From assembly GCF_029675105.1 (NCBI RefSeq), contig NZ_JAQQFV010000005.1, forward strand, positions 434,001 to 498,000: 64,000 nt of DNA, read 5' to 3'. Below the pieces are notes generated by a model. That model was given only the letters and a program-made list of their open reading frames with translations, did no database searches and was not told the origin of the DNA. Within the stretch, counting starts at the first letter, position 1; each line of letters opens with the position of its first letter. This document shows, piece after piece, positions 51,901 through 60,367 of this stretch. The stretch is from Nocardia anocheti. Lineage in GTDB: Bacteria > Actinomycetota > Actinomycetes > Mycobacteriales > Mycobacteriaceae. The position numbers and the translations under genes are program-made.

Positions 51901-53083
51901 TCTCCGCGTGCAGCCGGGCATCGCCCATCCGGCCACGATCCAATTCGGTGTAGACACCGACGATCTGCGGACGCACATCGCCCTCGACCACCGTCCGCAT
52001 CGGCGACCCGTCGTCCTTGGTGAGCCCGACGATCTCGACGGTCGACCGCGTCGCCGTGGATGTCACGGTGAACGCCCCGCACCCCGCGGCCGCACCGGCA
52101 TCGCCCGGAGCACCGGCGCCGGGCGTGCCGGAGGGCGGCGTGCTGGACGGCGCACCAGTCCCCGGTGCTGTCGACGGCTGACCCGCCGGTGGCGTTGTAC
52201 CTGGACCGGTCGCCCCTGGCGCGGCGGGTGCACCCGGATTCGCGACGCTGGGCACCGCACCGGGACCACCACTCGGCCCACTACCGGGCGCAACCGGTGC
52301 GCCGGTGGGGCGAGCCCCGTTCGGAGTGCCCGCCGGGTCACCAGCTGTGGGCTGGCTGCCCGGGGGCAGGGAACCGGGGCTGAGCCCCGCGGGCAATCCG
52401 GCTGGGCCGCTGGGCGGTGCGGGTGCACCTGACGGGCCGCCGAGGGCGGGTGCACCTGACGGGCTACCGGGGGCGGGTGCACCTGACGGGCTACCGGGGG
52501 CGGGTGCACCTGACGGGCTACCGGGGACGGGCGCTCCTGACGGGCCACTGGGGGCGGGCGCACCTGATGGGCCACCCGGGCTGGGCGCACCTGACGGGTT
52601 ACCGAGGGCGGGCGGTCCCGCAGGGGTGCTGGGTGGTGAGGCGGGCGCTGAGCCCGGTGGAGTCGTCGGTTGCCCTGCGGCCGAACCGGCTGTAGCGCTG
52701 ATGATCTCGGTCATCGGCACGCTCAGCAGCAGGCGGTCGCGCAGGACCACCGCCAGGGTTCGGCCGGTGTCGGGGCGGTCTTCGATGCGGGCGACCAGGC
52801 CCTTCGATCCGGCGCGGGGCGCCTGGGGTGGGACGGTGGCCAGGACGGTGCCGCCGGTGAGGTCGCGCAGGGCGGTACAGGGGATGCTCGCGTCCAGGGA
52901 CAGGGGGACGTAGTCCACCAGCGGGGCGCTGAGTTGTAGCGACTGGGGCTGGGGCCAGTTCAGGCTCGCGCGGTGTTGCTGGACCGGAAGCAGCGGGACG
53001 AGAACCGCCAGCAACACTCCGAGCACCCCCGCTGCGATGCCGATCACTTTCACACGGCCGGAGCCGGAAGAATCTGCATGCAC
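48980..53083 (-). CDS. Arabinosyltransferase (Emb family) with Pro/Gly/Ala/Ser-rich insertions
   Basis: This 1367-residue enzyme adds arabinofuranose from decaprenyl-phospho-arabinose to arabinogalactan or lipoarabinomannan and belongs to the ethambutol target family. It has the N-terminal lectin-like region, the catalytic Asp pair in IGANSSDDGYILTMARS, a multi-helix core, and a C-terminal carbohydrate-binding domain ending WGWTTPGPIRTS. It is ~250 residues longer than usual. Residues ~132-334 are a low-complexity P/G/A/S insertion placed between the LLSVP strand and Cys335, and ~985-1085 a second such linker. GTG 53083 is chosen. Which Emb paralogue (A, B or C) cannot be fixed here. Confidence 0.88.
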   Translation of the reverse strand: MHADSSGSGRVKVIGIAAGVLGVLLAVLVPLLPVQQHRASLNWPQPQSLQLSAPLVDYVPLSLDASIPCTALRDLTGGTVLATVPPQAPRAGSKGLVARIEDRPDTGRTLAVVLRDRLLLSVPMTEIISATAGSAAGQPTTPPGSAPASPPSTPAGPPALGNPSGAPSPGGPSGAPAPSGPSGAPVPGSPSGAPAPGSPSGAPAPGSPSGAPALGGPSGAPAPPSGPAGLPAGLSPGSLPPGSQPTAGDPAGTPNGARPTGAPVAPGSGPSGGPGAVPSVANPGAPAAPGATGPGTTPPAGQPSTAPGTGAPSSTPPSGTPGAGAPGDAGAAAGCGAFTVTSTATRSTVEIVGLTKDDGSPMRTVVEGDVRPQIVGVYTELDRGRMGDARLHAEIDARFSSSPSAAKLAAILGALLCTLIALICLHRGDLRDGRRSRRVLPARWWRCTGLDAVVAGTLVLWHVIGANSSDDGYILTMARSAREAGYTANYYRWFQVAEAPFGWPYEVLAWMTRISDAGLWMRLPALLAGLVCWLLLSREVLPRLGSSIAANRTARWTAALVFLTIWLPYNNGLRPEPLIAVGALLTWCSMERAIATRRLLPAAIAVLIAAFSLAAGPTGLICVGALLVGGRPVLRTIIARARSGSRLRYAAVLAPIAAAGTLVLVVVFADQTLATVLEATRVRQLVGPDMAWFEERTRWDSLLSVNPDGSLARRFGILAMLGCLVVGILVAVRRGGRIPGTARGPVGRLLAVIVLALLLMMLTPTKWTHHFGVYAGLAGPLAAVTAVTLSRNIIRAPYLRTLFTAGILFLLAVTFTGSNGWWYVSGYGVPWPDRAPTLAGVAVSSLFLIASGAAAAYALWQYYRTPEHVARTPSALADPPPPDDPASTDTAAPTSTATTSSGSGSGDRRDTPGRALSSRPPTITALTLAAAAMVLFEVGSLATAMISQFPAYSVGLSNLRTLTGDRCAMADDVLVETNTADSLLTPYTGTIADGLTAENTGFTPNGVGSLMPDPGPGQSSAPPSGSGPAPAGNTPGGPTGSAPNGPGGSGGAAQGAPGSTAPGGPAGAPPGGSGAPPGGTGPAPGAGGPAVTGVNSSTVALPFGLAPERTPVLGSYSTGAPQQTKLTTQWYRLDLAAAQRDPAYRVLILTVAGHIEGAGPDGAPMPGQKLRVEFASRAEDGTVTALGDLAPPSVGGAPGWRNLPIDLDRIPQGTTAVRLVTESGEPDPMRWLALTPPRLPKLATLNTMVGDKDPVLADWHVGLAFPCQRPFDHRDGVAELPIWRILPDKLNAQVSETWQGDTGGGPLGWTGMLTRSATIPAYLAEDWTRDWGELQRLTRYVAAPPADIDVHTETRWGWTTPGPIRTS
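52418..52597. repeat. 27-bp tandem repeats inside the emb gene (9-residue PSGAPAPGS type)
   Basis: This segment encodes about seven imperfect copies of a 9-residue unit (PSGAPAPGS, residues ~163-222 of the Emb protein), with three successive copies nearly identical in DNA. The repeats can vary in number by slippage without frameshift. Confidence 0.8.
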
Positions 53084-53104
53084 GACTCCCGATGCTAGCG
53101 AGGC

Positions 53105-54013
53105 TCAGCGGGGACGGCGCAGTTCGGTGACCGCGATCCTGGCCGCCTCGCCGATGGCGGCGTCGACCACCGGCAGCATCGGATCGGCGCGGGCCGCGCG
53201 CGTGAACACCGCGACGGCCACCGGGATCTCGTCGGGGAACTCGACCACCGCCACCTCGTTGCGGATCACCCCGATGGTGCCGGTCTTGCCCGCCACCACG
53301 ACCCCGCGATGCGGAAAACCGGCGGCGATGCGATGCGGCCAGACCTGCCTGCTCATCACCGACCGCACGAAAACCTTTCCCTCCGTGGACAACACCCGAC
53401 CCGACCACAGGGCGTCGAGCAGGGTCGTCATCTGCGCCGGGGTGGTCGCGCTGGTGTAGGCGGGGTCGTAGGCCGAGACGGACCACGCCTCGTCGTTGTC
53501 GGCCAGCGCGGCGAAGGCGGCGGCGGTGCTGGGGGTGTCGGTGTCGCGTACCAGGTCGCGGTGCAGGTCGGCGGTGCCGCCGACGACGCGGGTGTCGGTG
53601 AGGCCGAGTTCGGTGACCAGCTCACCGATCGCCGCGAGCCCCACCTCGCCGAGCAGCACATCGGCGGCGGCGTTGTCGGAGACCGTCATCATGGAGGTCG
53701 CCAGATCGCGGCGGCTCAGGGTGACCGGATCGTGCAGCGCGGCGAGCCCGGTGGGGCCGGGTGTGCAGTCGGCGGGGTCCACGGTGAGGCGGGCGGTGGG
53801 GTCGAGAAGGCCGTCGTCCACCTGGCGGCAGAACGCGACCAGGAGCAGCAGTTTGTAGACCGAGGCGGTGACGACGCGGTCCCGCCCGTCGACGCAGACC
53901 TCGGCCGACGAGCCGTCGCAGCGCCGGGCATGTAACCAGCCGCTGCATCCGGCGTCCGCGAAGACGGCGCGAATCCGTTGGACGACAGCGGAATCCGTAT
54001 CAGTGCGATTCAC
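53105..54013 (-). CDS. Serine beta-lactamase-like protein of the regulatory BlaB type (cytoplasmic)
   Basis: This 302-residue protein has class A beta-lactamase motifs: SVYK (SxxK), SDN and KTG (AGKTGTIG). It has no signal peptide or lipobox. No Glu166-like ETDLN/EPxLN segment was seen, so it likely binds but hardly hydrolyses penicillins. In Streptomyces cacaoi the cytoplasmic penicillin-binding-like protein BlaB, next to the LysR regulator BlaA, controls the divergent lactamase gene blaL; this gene has the same place. GTG 54013 overlaps the regulator's stop by 4 bases (GTGA). Confidence 0.75.
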   Translation of the reverse strand: MNRTDTDSAVVQRIRAVFADAGCSGWLHARRCDGSSAEVCVDGRDRVVTASVYKLLLLVAFCRQVDDGLLDPTARLTVDPADCTPGPTGLAALHDPVTLSRRDLATSMMTVSDNAAADVLLGEVGLAAIGELVTELGLTDTRVVGGTADLHRDLVRDTDTPSTAAAFAALADNDEAWSVSAYDPAYTSATTPAQMTTLLDALWSGRVLSTEGKVFVRSVMSRQVWPHRIAAGFPHRGVVVAGKTGTIGVIRNEVAVVEFPDEIPVAVAVFTRAARADPMLPVVDAAIGEAARIAVTELRRPR

Positions 54014-54885
54014 CGCAACCGCTCCCGGTACAGCACCCGGTCGACGGCCTCGGCGTGCGTCGCGGCATCGGCGCGGCGGATCACCCGGACGCGCAACGCC
54101 ACCGACTGGGCCGCCAACGTCAGCCAGGCGACGCCGGGCGTCGGTGTGGGTGGCGTGGCGATCACGCCGAAACTCGTGCCCGCGGCCACCGCCGCCAGCA
54201 CCGACCGGTCGTCGGGTGCGGCGAGAACCGGGGTGTCCAGCCCCCGTTCGCGCAGCAGATCGACGACGGCGTCGAAGGCCGGGGGATTGGCCGACCGGGG
54301 TGGATGCGCGAAATGCAGTCCGGCGAGCATCGGGAACACCGGCCGCTCGGTGGTGGTGCTGCGATGGTCGGCGGGGACGACCAGCCAGCGCGGCAGCTTG
54401 ACGACAGGCCCCGCCTCGACCCCGTCGACCAGCGCCGGATGCTCGACCACCGCCACATCGCACACCCCGGCCCGCACCTGCGCGATCAGATCGACCGTCG
54501 CGCCCAAGGTGGTCGACACGCTCGCCTCGGCACCGCGCAGCGCCGTGACGCAGGCCGTGACGAGCCGCGCGGGCAGTGCCGTCGTGGACGCGAAGCGCAC
54601 GGTGCCGCTGCGCCGGGCGAGGCGCTGGGACTCGGCCAGGAGACGGTCGGCGTCGTCGACGAGCAGCCGGGCGCGCGGGAGCAAGTGCCTGCCCGCCGGG
54701 GTGAGTCGCGCGCCCCGGCTGGTGCGGTGGATGAGTTCGACCTCGAGATGCTGTTCCAGCCTGCGCAAGCCCTGGGACAGCGGCGGCTGCGTCATGTCCA
54801 GGGCCGCGGCCGCCCGCCCGAAGTGGCCCTCGTCGGCGACCGCGACGAAGAACCGGAGATGGCGGAGCAGGTCCATGACCGCCAT
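54010..54885 (-). CDS. LysR-family regulator (AmpR/BlaA-like)
   Basis: This protein of about 291 residues has an N-terminal LysR HTH ([47 protein letters not shown]) and a LysR substrate-binding domain ([20 protein letters not shown] ...). It is divergent from a class A beta-lactamase gene (55045) and is followed by the BlaB-like gene. This is the blaB-blaA / blaL and ampR/ampC layout, so it probably activates the lactamase when muropeptides or beta-lactams are present. ATG 54885 (with AGGG upstream) is preferred to 54876. Confidence 0.87.
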   Translation of the reverse strand: MAVMDLLRHLRFFVAVADEGHFGRAAAALDMTQPPLSQGLRRLEQHLEVELIHRTSRGARLTPAGRHLLPRARLLVDDADRLLAESQRLARRSGTVRFASTTALPARLVTACVTALRGAEASVSTTLGATVDLIAQVRAGVCDVAVVEHPALVDGVEAGPVVKLPRWLVVPADHRSTTTERPVFPMLAGLHFAHPPRSANPPAFDAVVDLLRERGLDTPVLAAPDDRSVLAAVAAGTSFGVIATPPTPTPGVAWLTLAAQSVALRVRVIRRADAATHAEAVDRVLYRERLR

Positions 54886-55009
54886 TGAACCAGCGCCCTG
54901 GCGGGGAATTCGGCGGATCGGGCGCCACGGATCACCCCGGTACGCGTCCGCACGCGGTGCCACCTGCGCCGATATCGAGGGCGACTCGCCCGCCCGGCGT
55001 GCCGGTATT

Positions 55010-55026
55010 GGCCTCGGCCCGAGGCC
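55010..55026. promoter_or_regulatory. Inverted repeat upstream of the beta-lactamase gene
   Basis: GGCCTCG-GCC-CGAGGCC is a perfect 7-bp inverted repeat 19 bases before the GTG start of the beta-lactamase gene. It could be a regulator half-site pair or a 5'-UTR hairpin. LysR sites usually contain T-N11-A, which I do not clearly see. Confidence 0.35.
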
Positions 55027-55044
55027 GGGTGGTCTGCTGCGGCC

Positions 55045-55953
55045 GTGACTTCCTTCCTCTCGCACCGCAGTCGGTGGTGCCTACACCTGGCCGCCGTCGC
55101 CCTGGCCGCGACCGTGACGGCCTGCTCGACCGAGCCCGCACCCGCCCCCGCGACCCCCACGACCACCTCCACCACCGAGGTATTCGCCGATCTCGAAGCG
55201 AAATACGATGCCCGCCTCGGACTCTCGGTGATCGACACCGCCGACGACCGCACCGTCTCCCATCGCGACCAGGAACGCTTCCCGATCGCCTCGACCTTCA
55301 AGGGCATCGCCTGCGGCGCGCTGCTCCAGGCGCATCCCCTGTCGACAGGCTATTTCGACCGCGTCATCCACTACACCGCCGCCGATCTCGTCGACTATTC
55401 ACCCGAGACCCAACAGCACGTGGACACCGGCATGACCGTCGCCGACCTCTGTGCCGCCGCCATCACCCTCTCCGACAACACCGCGGGCAACCTGGTGCTC
55501 CGCGAGCTGGGCGGTCCCGCGGGCTTCACCGCCTTCGTCCGCACCCTCGGTGACACCGTCACCCGCCTGGACCGCTGGGAAACCGACCTCAATACCGCCA
55601 TCCCCGGCGACGACCGCGACACCACCACCCCCGCCGCACTCGCGGCCGACTACCGCGCCCTGCTGCTCGGCCCCGCCCTGGCCGAACCCGAACGCGCGCA
55701 ACTCACCACCTGGCTGCTGGCCAACACCACCGGTGCCGAACGCATCAGGGCGGGCCTGCCCGGCGACTGGAAAGTCGGCGACAAGACCGGCACCCCCGCC
55801 TACGGCTCGGCCCTCGATGTCGCCATCGCCTGGCCACCCGGGCGCGCCCCCCTGATCCTCGCGGTGCTGTCCACCAGGTCCGAGCAGGACGCCGAACCCT
55901 CCAACACCCTGATTGCCGAGGCGACGAGAAGCGCTCTGTCCCAACTCAACTGA
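55045..55953 (+). CDS. bla: Class A beta-lactamase (lipoprotein)
   Basis: This 302-residue enzyme has a lipobox TVTAC (Cys27), so it is anchored outside the cytoplasmic membrane. It has all class A motifs: STFK with Ser83, SDN at 143, the omega-loop ETDLN with the general-base Glu, and KTG at 247. It hydrolyses penicillins and cephalosporins. It resembles the Nocardia AST/FAR enzyme group. GTG 55045 starts the signal peptide. Regulated, most likely, by the divergent LysR protein (54010-54885) with help from the BlaB-like protein. Confidence 0.92.
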   Translation: MTSFLSHRSRWCLHLAAVALAATVTACSTEPAPAPATPTTTSTTEVFADLEAKYDARLGLSVIDTADDRTVSHRDQERFPIASTFKGIACGALLQAHPLSTGYFDRVIHYTAADLVDYSPETQQHVDTGMTVADLCAAAITLSDNTAGNLVLRELGGPAGFTAFVRTLGDTVTRLDRWETDLNTAIPGDDRDTTTPAALAADYRALLLGPALAEPERAQLTTWLLANTTGAERIRAGLPGDWKVGDKTGTPAYGSALDVAIAWPPGRAPLILAVLSTRSEQDAEPSNTLIAEATRSALSQLN

Positions 55954-56012
55954 TGGTGGCCGCGCTGCCTCGTCGTACAACCGGCGGACCCGAGGCGGCC
56001 GTCCTCACCTGA

Positions 56013-56918
56013 TCACACGCCCGCGCGCAGGACCTCGGTCGAGGCGCGGTAGCGGCCGGGGGCGGTGCCGTATTCGCGGGTGAAGGCCTTGCTGAAGGCG
56101 TATTCGGAGCTGTAGCCGGTGCGGCGCGCGATGGTCGACAGCGGGTGGTCGCTGGTGCGCAGCAACTGGGCGGCGGTGAGCATGCGCCAGCGGGTCAGGT
56201 AGCTCAGGGGTGGCTCGCCGAGCAGGGCGGTGAAGCGTTTGGCGAAGGCGGCGCGACTCAAACCCGCGCGGGCGCCGAGCGATTCGACGGTCCAGGGGTG
56301 GGCGGGATCGGCGTGGATGCCGCGCAGCGCGGGCGCGAGGTGCGGGTCGGTGAAGGCCGCCGTCCAGCGGGAGGCGTCGTTGTCGGTGAGCCAGGCGCGC
56401 AGGAGATAGAGCAGCAGCAGGTCGAGCAGGGGTGGGACGGCCGCGTCCGAGCCGGGATGCGGGTGGGTGAGTTCGTCGGCGAGCAGGTCGACCGCCGCGC
56501 GCAGCGACGGATGCGCGCCCAGGCGGGCCGGGATGTGGACCACCTCGGGCAGTTCGGTCAGCAGGGGATGGGTGCGGTCGGCGGCGAGGTCGTAGGAACC
56601 GCACAGCAGGGTGGCCGGTGCGCCGGGGCCGTCGACCGCGCGCTGGTCGTGGGGGCCCGCGATCTCGGTGACCGGGCTGTCGGGATGGTCGAGCAGGCCG
56701 TGGGCGAGGCCGCGGGGCATGAGGACCGCATCGCCGGTACCCAGGGCGATCGGCGCCGCGTCGGGCCGGGTGAGCCAGCACGAACCCCGCAGGACCACAT
56801 GGAATCCCGCGCCCTCGACCTGCGGATAGTGCCGTCCCCACGGTGCGTGCCGGACGAACAGTCCCGAGGCGGGACTGCCGGTGCGCGCGGTGGCGAGGAC
56901 ATCGCTGAGCAGGTCCAT
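56013..56918 (-). CDS. AraC-family transcriptional regulator (cupin-type)
   Basis: This 301-residue protein has an N-terminal cupin sensor (GAGFHVVLRGSCWLTRPDAAPIALGTGDAVLMPRGLAHGL) and a C-terminal double HTH (TVESLGARAGLSRAAFAKRFTALLGEPPLSYLTRWRM ... STIARRTGYSSEYAFSKAFTREYG). It is divergent from the saccharopine-dehydrogenase-like gene at 57034 over 115 bases, so it likely controls it. ATG 56918 is the clear start. Confidence 0.87.
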   Translation of the reverse strand: MDLLSDVLATARTGSPASGLFVRHAPWGRHYPQVEGAGFHVVLRGSCWLTRPDAAPIALGTGDAVLMPRGLAHGLLDHPDSPVTEIAGPHDQRAVDGPGAPATLLCGSYDLAADRTHPLLTELPEVVHIPARLGAHPSLRAAVDLLADELTHPHPGSDAAVPPLLDLLLLYLLRAWLTDNDASRWTAAFTDPHLAPALRGIHADPAHPWTVESLGARAGLSRAAFAKRFTALLGEPPLSYLTRWRMLTAAQLLRTSDHPLSTIARRTGYSSEYAFSKAFTREYGTAPGRYRASTEVLRAGV

Positions 56919-57033
56919 ATCCAGAACTGTACCTGTGAAGACGAATGGATATCTCTAGAAGACAATGGATGATTTTCTGTCTCCATCTGCGTGCATACGG
57001 TACGTACATCAGCCGATGAGCAAGGAGTGGGAC

Positions 57034-58032
57034 ATGAAGATCGCCGTCTACGGAGCCAGTGGACACGTCGGCCGGTTCGCGGTCGCCGAACTGCGCGAGC
57101 GAGGGATCGAGACCGTCGTCGTGGGACGTGACGCCCAGCGCATCAATGGATTCGGTGCGGAGTACCGGGTGGCCGCCGCCGATGACCTCCCCGCCCTGCG
57201 CACCGCGTTCACCGGCGTCGACGCCGTGATCAGCACCCTGCCCGACTACACCGGCACCGGTGCGCACGTGCTGCGCGCCGCGATCGAGGTGGGCGCGCAC
57301 TATGCCGACGTCGCGGGCGAACAGCTCTACGTCGCCGAGGTCTTCGGGGAGCACAGCCAGCGGGCCGCCGCCGCGGGCGTCACCCTGGCCCCGGCGATGA
57401 CCGAAGCGGGCGTGTTCGGTGACCTGCTGGCCCACCTCGGTGCCGAACGCCTCGGCGGAGCCGACGAGATCGTCCTGAGCCACGTCGCGAAGCCGGGCGG
57501 CGCGGGCTCGCGGGGGAGCATGCGCACAGTCCTGCGGAATCTCGACGTGTTCACCGGGGGTGGACTGTCCTGGATCGACGGGGAATTCCGCACCGGCGCC
57601 ACCGCGCGCCGCGACACTTTCGCACTGCCCGGAGAATCAGAACCTGTTGCTGTCGTGAAATTCCCGCAACCGTCGGTGGTGACCATTCCCCGGCACGTCA
57701 CCGCGGGCGCGGTGGAAGGTGTTCTGGCACGTTCGATTTTCGATGTGATCGGCACTGTCACCGAGGCGGACGTGGCCGCCGCCCCGGAGGTGCCGAGCGC
57801 ACCCGCGCCGTATTCGATGATCGTCGACATCCGACACGGGCAACAGCGACTGCGCGGCATCGGCAGCGGTCCCGACGCGTATCGCAACAGCGCTCAGCTG
57901 GTCGTCGAGGCCGCGACCAGGATCGTCGCGGGGGCGGGCAAGCCGGGCGCGCAGGCCCCGGCGGAGCTGTTCGACCCCGTCGAATTCCTCGGCGCGGTGG
58001 CCGCCTTCGGGATGACCTGGTCACTGGAATGA
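57034..58032 (+). CDS. Saccharopine-dehydrogenase-like NAD(P)-binding oxidoreductase
   Basis: This 332-residue protein has an N-terminal Rossmann domain starting IAVYGASGHVGRFAVAELRERG, typical of the saccharopine dehydrogenase/trans-acting-enoyl-reductase-like family ("Sacchrp_dh_NADP"). The segment DVAGEQLYVAEVFGEHSQRAAAAGVTLAPAMTEAGVFGDLLA follows family lines. The substrate is unknown. ATG 57034 is chosen since AAGGAG is 6 bases upstream; an ATG at 57016 would place that site inside the frame. Likely regulated by the divergent AraC protein. Confidence 0.82.
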   Translation: MKIAVYGASGHVGRFAVAELRERGIETVVVGRDAQRINGFGAEYRVAAADDLPALRTAFTGVDAVISTLPDYTGTGAHVLRAAIEVGAHYADVAGEQLYVAEVFGEHSQRAAAAGVTLAPAMTEAGVFGDLLAHLGAERLGGADEIVLSHVAKPGGAGSRGSMRTVLRNLDVFTGGGLSWIDGEFRTGATARRDTFALPGESEPVAVVKFPQPSVVTIPRHVTAGAVEGVLARSIFDVIGTVTEADVAAAPEVPSAPAPYSMIVDIRHGQQRLRGIGSGPDAYRNSAQLVVEAATRIVAGAGKPGAQAPAELFDPVEFLGAVAAFGMTWSLE

Positions 58033-58188
58033 GCCCGGCGGACGGCCCCGGTGCCAAGTGTGTGCGAACACATAGTGAACCGCGCTCGTCCGAGTGGCAG
58101 GCGGGGCGGGGGCTCGATATGCTCGCATGCACTATCTGAACGGGCTGTCGTGCCGCGTGATTGGTTCGAGATTGGCGGTTGGGGGCCT

Positions 58189-59622
58189 GTGAATACTGCG
58201 GAAGTCGAACCGATGACGCCTGCGCCGGAACGGTCGGCGCCCGCCGAGCGCGACGGTGCCGGACAGGCCGGGTCCGTGGTCTTCGGCGCCGGAATCGCCA
58301 TGGTGGTGATCGCGGTCGTCACGGCGGTTTTCGCACCGGCCACCATCGGTATCCCGGTTCTCAGTGCTGCCGTCGCGGCGGTCGTCGTCGGTTGCCCGGC
58401 GGTCTTCCTCGCGCTGCGGGCCAGGGCCGATGCCCAGCGCAGTAGGGCCGCCGCCGACCAGGCCGAGCGGGAATTGGCCAGGACCGTGGCCGATTCGACC
58501 CAGCGCGTCGCCCAGGCCGAGGAGCACACCGCCGCCTTCGCGTGGGAGGCACAGGAGAACGGCCGCCGTGGTGCCGCGGCCCTGGCGGCCTTCGCCGGTG
58601 CCGCGGGCCGCATCCAGGCCATGACCACCTCCATGCTGGCCGAACTGCGCGAGATGGAACACCGCCACGCCGACCCGCGCGTGCTCACCGACCTGCTCCA
58701 CATCGATCACCGCACCGCCCAGACCGGCCGCCTCGCCGACAGCATCGCCGTGCTCAGCGGTGCCCGCACCGGTCGCCGCTGGGCGAAACCGATTGCGATG
58801 GAATCCATCCTGCGCGGCGCGATGGGCCGGGTCGCGGGCTATCAGCGGGTGCGGTTGCGCGCGGTCGCCGAGGTCGGCATCGCCGGACACGCCGCCGAGG
58901 GCGTGATGCACACCCTGGCCGAGCTGCTCGACAACGCCTGCAACTTCTCCCCGCCCACCACCGAGGTGCACGTCTACGCCGCCGAAGTGCCCGCGGGCGT
59001 GGTGATCACGATCGAGGACAGCGGCCTGGTCATGAGCGAATCGGCGCTGCGTCGCGCCGAGGCCGCCGTCTCCGGTCGCGATCACAAGGGCAAGGGTGTC
59101 GACCTGGCCTCGCTCTCGGGCACCCGTCTCGGCCTGGCCGTGGTCGGCAATCTCGCGCGCAAACACGATCTGACCGTGTCGTATCGGCCCTCGGCCATCG
59201 GCGGCACGGCCGTGGTGGTCGTGGTCCCGCGTGAGCTCACCGCGCGGGCCGAACGTCGCGGTGCCGGTCTGCTCGCCACCCCGACGCCGCGCCCGGTGGA
59301 ACCCCCGCGCCCGATCGAGGCGCCGCGCGCCGATCTCGGCCAGTTCGACACCCCGATCCCGCGCGCCCAGCACCCCCGGCACGCCAGCACCGATTTCGGC
59401 TGGCCCGAGACCACCGCCGCGCCCGAGCAGCAGGTACCCGACGCCACCCCCGTGCTGCCGAAACGGCGCCGGGGCAGCACCCTGGCCCAGGTCCATCCCG
59501 AAGGTCTGTCCACCCCACCGGCCGCCGATGCCGCGCCGACGAAGCCCGCGGCACTGGGCGCCTTCCAACGTTCCGCGCCGGGCCGCCGCCACGCTGCCCC
59601 CGACTCTCCGGAGGACCGATGA
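58189..59622 (+). CDS. Conservon sensor kinase-like protein CvnA
   Basis: This protein of about 477 residues has two membrane helices (residues ~25-75), a coiled segment and a histidine-kinase-like dimerisation region (LLHIDHRTAQTGRLADSIAVLSG). An HATPase_c domain follows (TLAELLDNACNFSPPTTEVHVYA ... GLGLAVVGNLARKH). A ~90-residue proline-rich disordered tail ends the protein. This order is CvnA of the actinobacterial conservon, a membrane scaffold that recruits a Ras-like GTPase module. GTG 58189 or ATG 58213 may be the start. Its stop overlaps CvnB's ATG (ATGA). Confidence 0.87.
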   Translation: MNTAEVEPMTPAPERSAPAERDGAGQAGSVVFGAGIAMVVIAVVTAVFAPATIGIPVLSAAVAAVVVGCPAVFLALRARADAQRSRAAADQAERELARTVADSTQRVAQAEEHTAAFAWEAQENGRRGAAALAAFAGAAGRIQAMTTSMLAELREMEHRHADPRVLTDLLHIDHRTAQTGRLADSIAVLSGARTGRRWAKPIAMESILRGAMGRVAGYQRVRLRAVAEVGIAGHAAEGVMHTLAELLDNACNFSPPTTEVHVYAAEVPAGVVITIEDSGLVMSESALRRAEAAVSGRDHKGKGVDLASLSGTRLGLAVVGNLARKHDLTVSYRPSAIGGTAVVVVVPRELTARAERRGAGLLATPTPRPVEPPRPIEAPRADLGQFDTPIPRAQHPRHASTDFGWPETTAAPEQQVPDATPVLPKRRRGSTLAQVHPEGLSTPPAADAAPTKPAALGAFQRSAPGRRHAAPDSPEDR

Positions 59623-60026
59623 CCACCACATCCACCAACCTCGGCTGGTTGCTCGAGAAACTGCTCGCCCGCACCCCACGCGCCAGGCACGCCCTGCTGC
59701 TCTCCGGTGACGGGCTCAAGATCTGCCACACCCCGGAACTCGATGTCGACCGCGCCGACCAGCTCGCCGCCATCGCCGCCGGTTTCCAGAGCCTGTCGCA
59801 CGGGGCTTCCGTCGAATTCGGTGACGGGCGTGGCGGTGTCCGCCAGTCGATGACCGAGTTCTACGGCGGCATCCTGTTCGTGATCGAGGCCGGACGTGGC
59901 GCGCACTTAGCGGTGGTGGCCGCCGAGGACGCCGACGCGGGCCTGGTCGGGCACACCATGCACGAACTCGTCGAGCAGCTGGGCGAGCATATGCAGGCCC
60001 AACCGAGACGGGTGGTGCCGAATTGA
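59619..60026 (+). CDS. Conservon roadblock/LC7 protein CvnB
   Basis: This 135-residue roadblock/LC7 protein starts NLGWLLEKLLARTPRARHALLLSGDGLKI and ends with LVEQLGEHMQAQ. In the conservon, roadblock proteins bind and regulate the CvnD GTPase. It lies between CvnA and CvnC with 4-base overlaps on both sides. Confidence 0.9.
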   Translation: MTTTSTNLGWLLEKLLARTPRARHALLLSGDGLKICHTPELDVDRADQLAAIAAGFQSLSHGASVEFGDGRGGVRQSMTEFYGGILFVIEAGRGAHLAVVAAEDADAGLVGHTMHELVEQLGEHMQAQPRRVVPN

Positions 60027-60367
60027 CCAGGGCGCTGCGCGACGACGATCCCGACCGGTTCTACACGCTCACCGGCGGTCGCGCCCCGGCCACCGAGGAC
60101 TTCGACCTGGTCACCCTGGTGGTCAGCGAATCGGCGCCCTCGGCCGGGATGACCTCCGAACAGGTGGCCATCCTGCGCATGTGCCGGGCGCCCACCGCCG
60201 TGGTGGAGATCGCCGCCGAACTGCGCCTGCCCGTCGGGGTCGCCACCGTGGTGCTCTCGGATCTGCTGCACGCGGGCAAGATCACCGTCCGTCCCCCGCT
60301 CTCGGCAGCGATGACGCTGGATCTCTCCACCCTCGAGAAGGTGCTCGTTGGACTTCGCAAACTCTGA
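60023..60367 (+). CDS. Conservon DUF742 protein CvnC
   Basis: This 114-residue DUF742 protein has DPDRFYTLTGGRAPATEDFDLVTLVV at the start and a winged-helix-like segment MTSEQVAILRMCRAPTAVVEIAAELRLPVGVATVVLSDLLHAGKI. The TTG start at 60023 overlaps the CvnB stop. Its role in the conservon is to link membrane kinase and GTPase, inferred from the family. Confidence 0.87.
   Translation: MTRALRDDDPDRFYTLTGGRAPATEDFDLVTLVVSESAPSAGMTSEQVAILRMCRAPTAVVEIAAELRLPVGVATVVLSDLLHAGKITVRPPLSAAMTLDLSTLEKVLVGLRKL

Noticed and set aside
52418..52597. CRISPR array
   Set aside because: The repeats are contiguous 27-bp coding units with no spacers, in-frame within emb.
53105..54928. Single fused LysR-lactamase protein
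   Set aside because: The LysR domain is in another frame with its own stop; the BlaB-like gene starts at the GTGA overlap.
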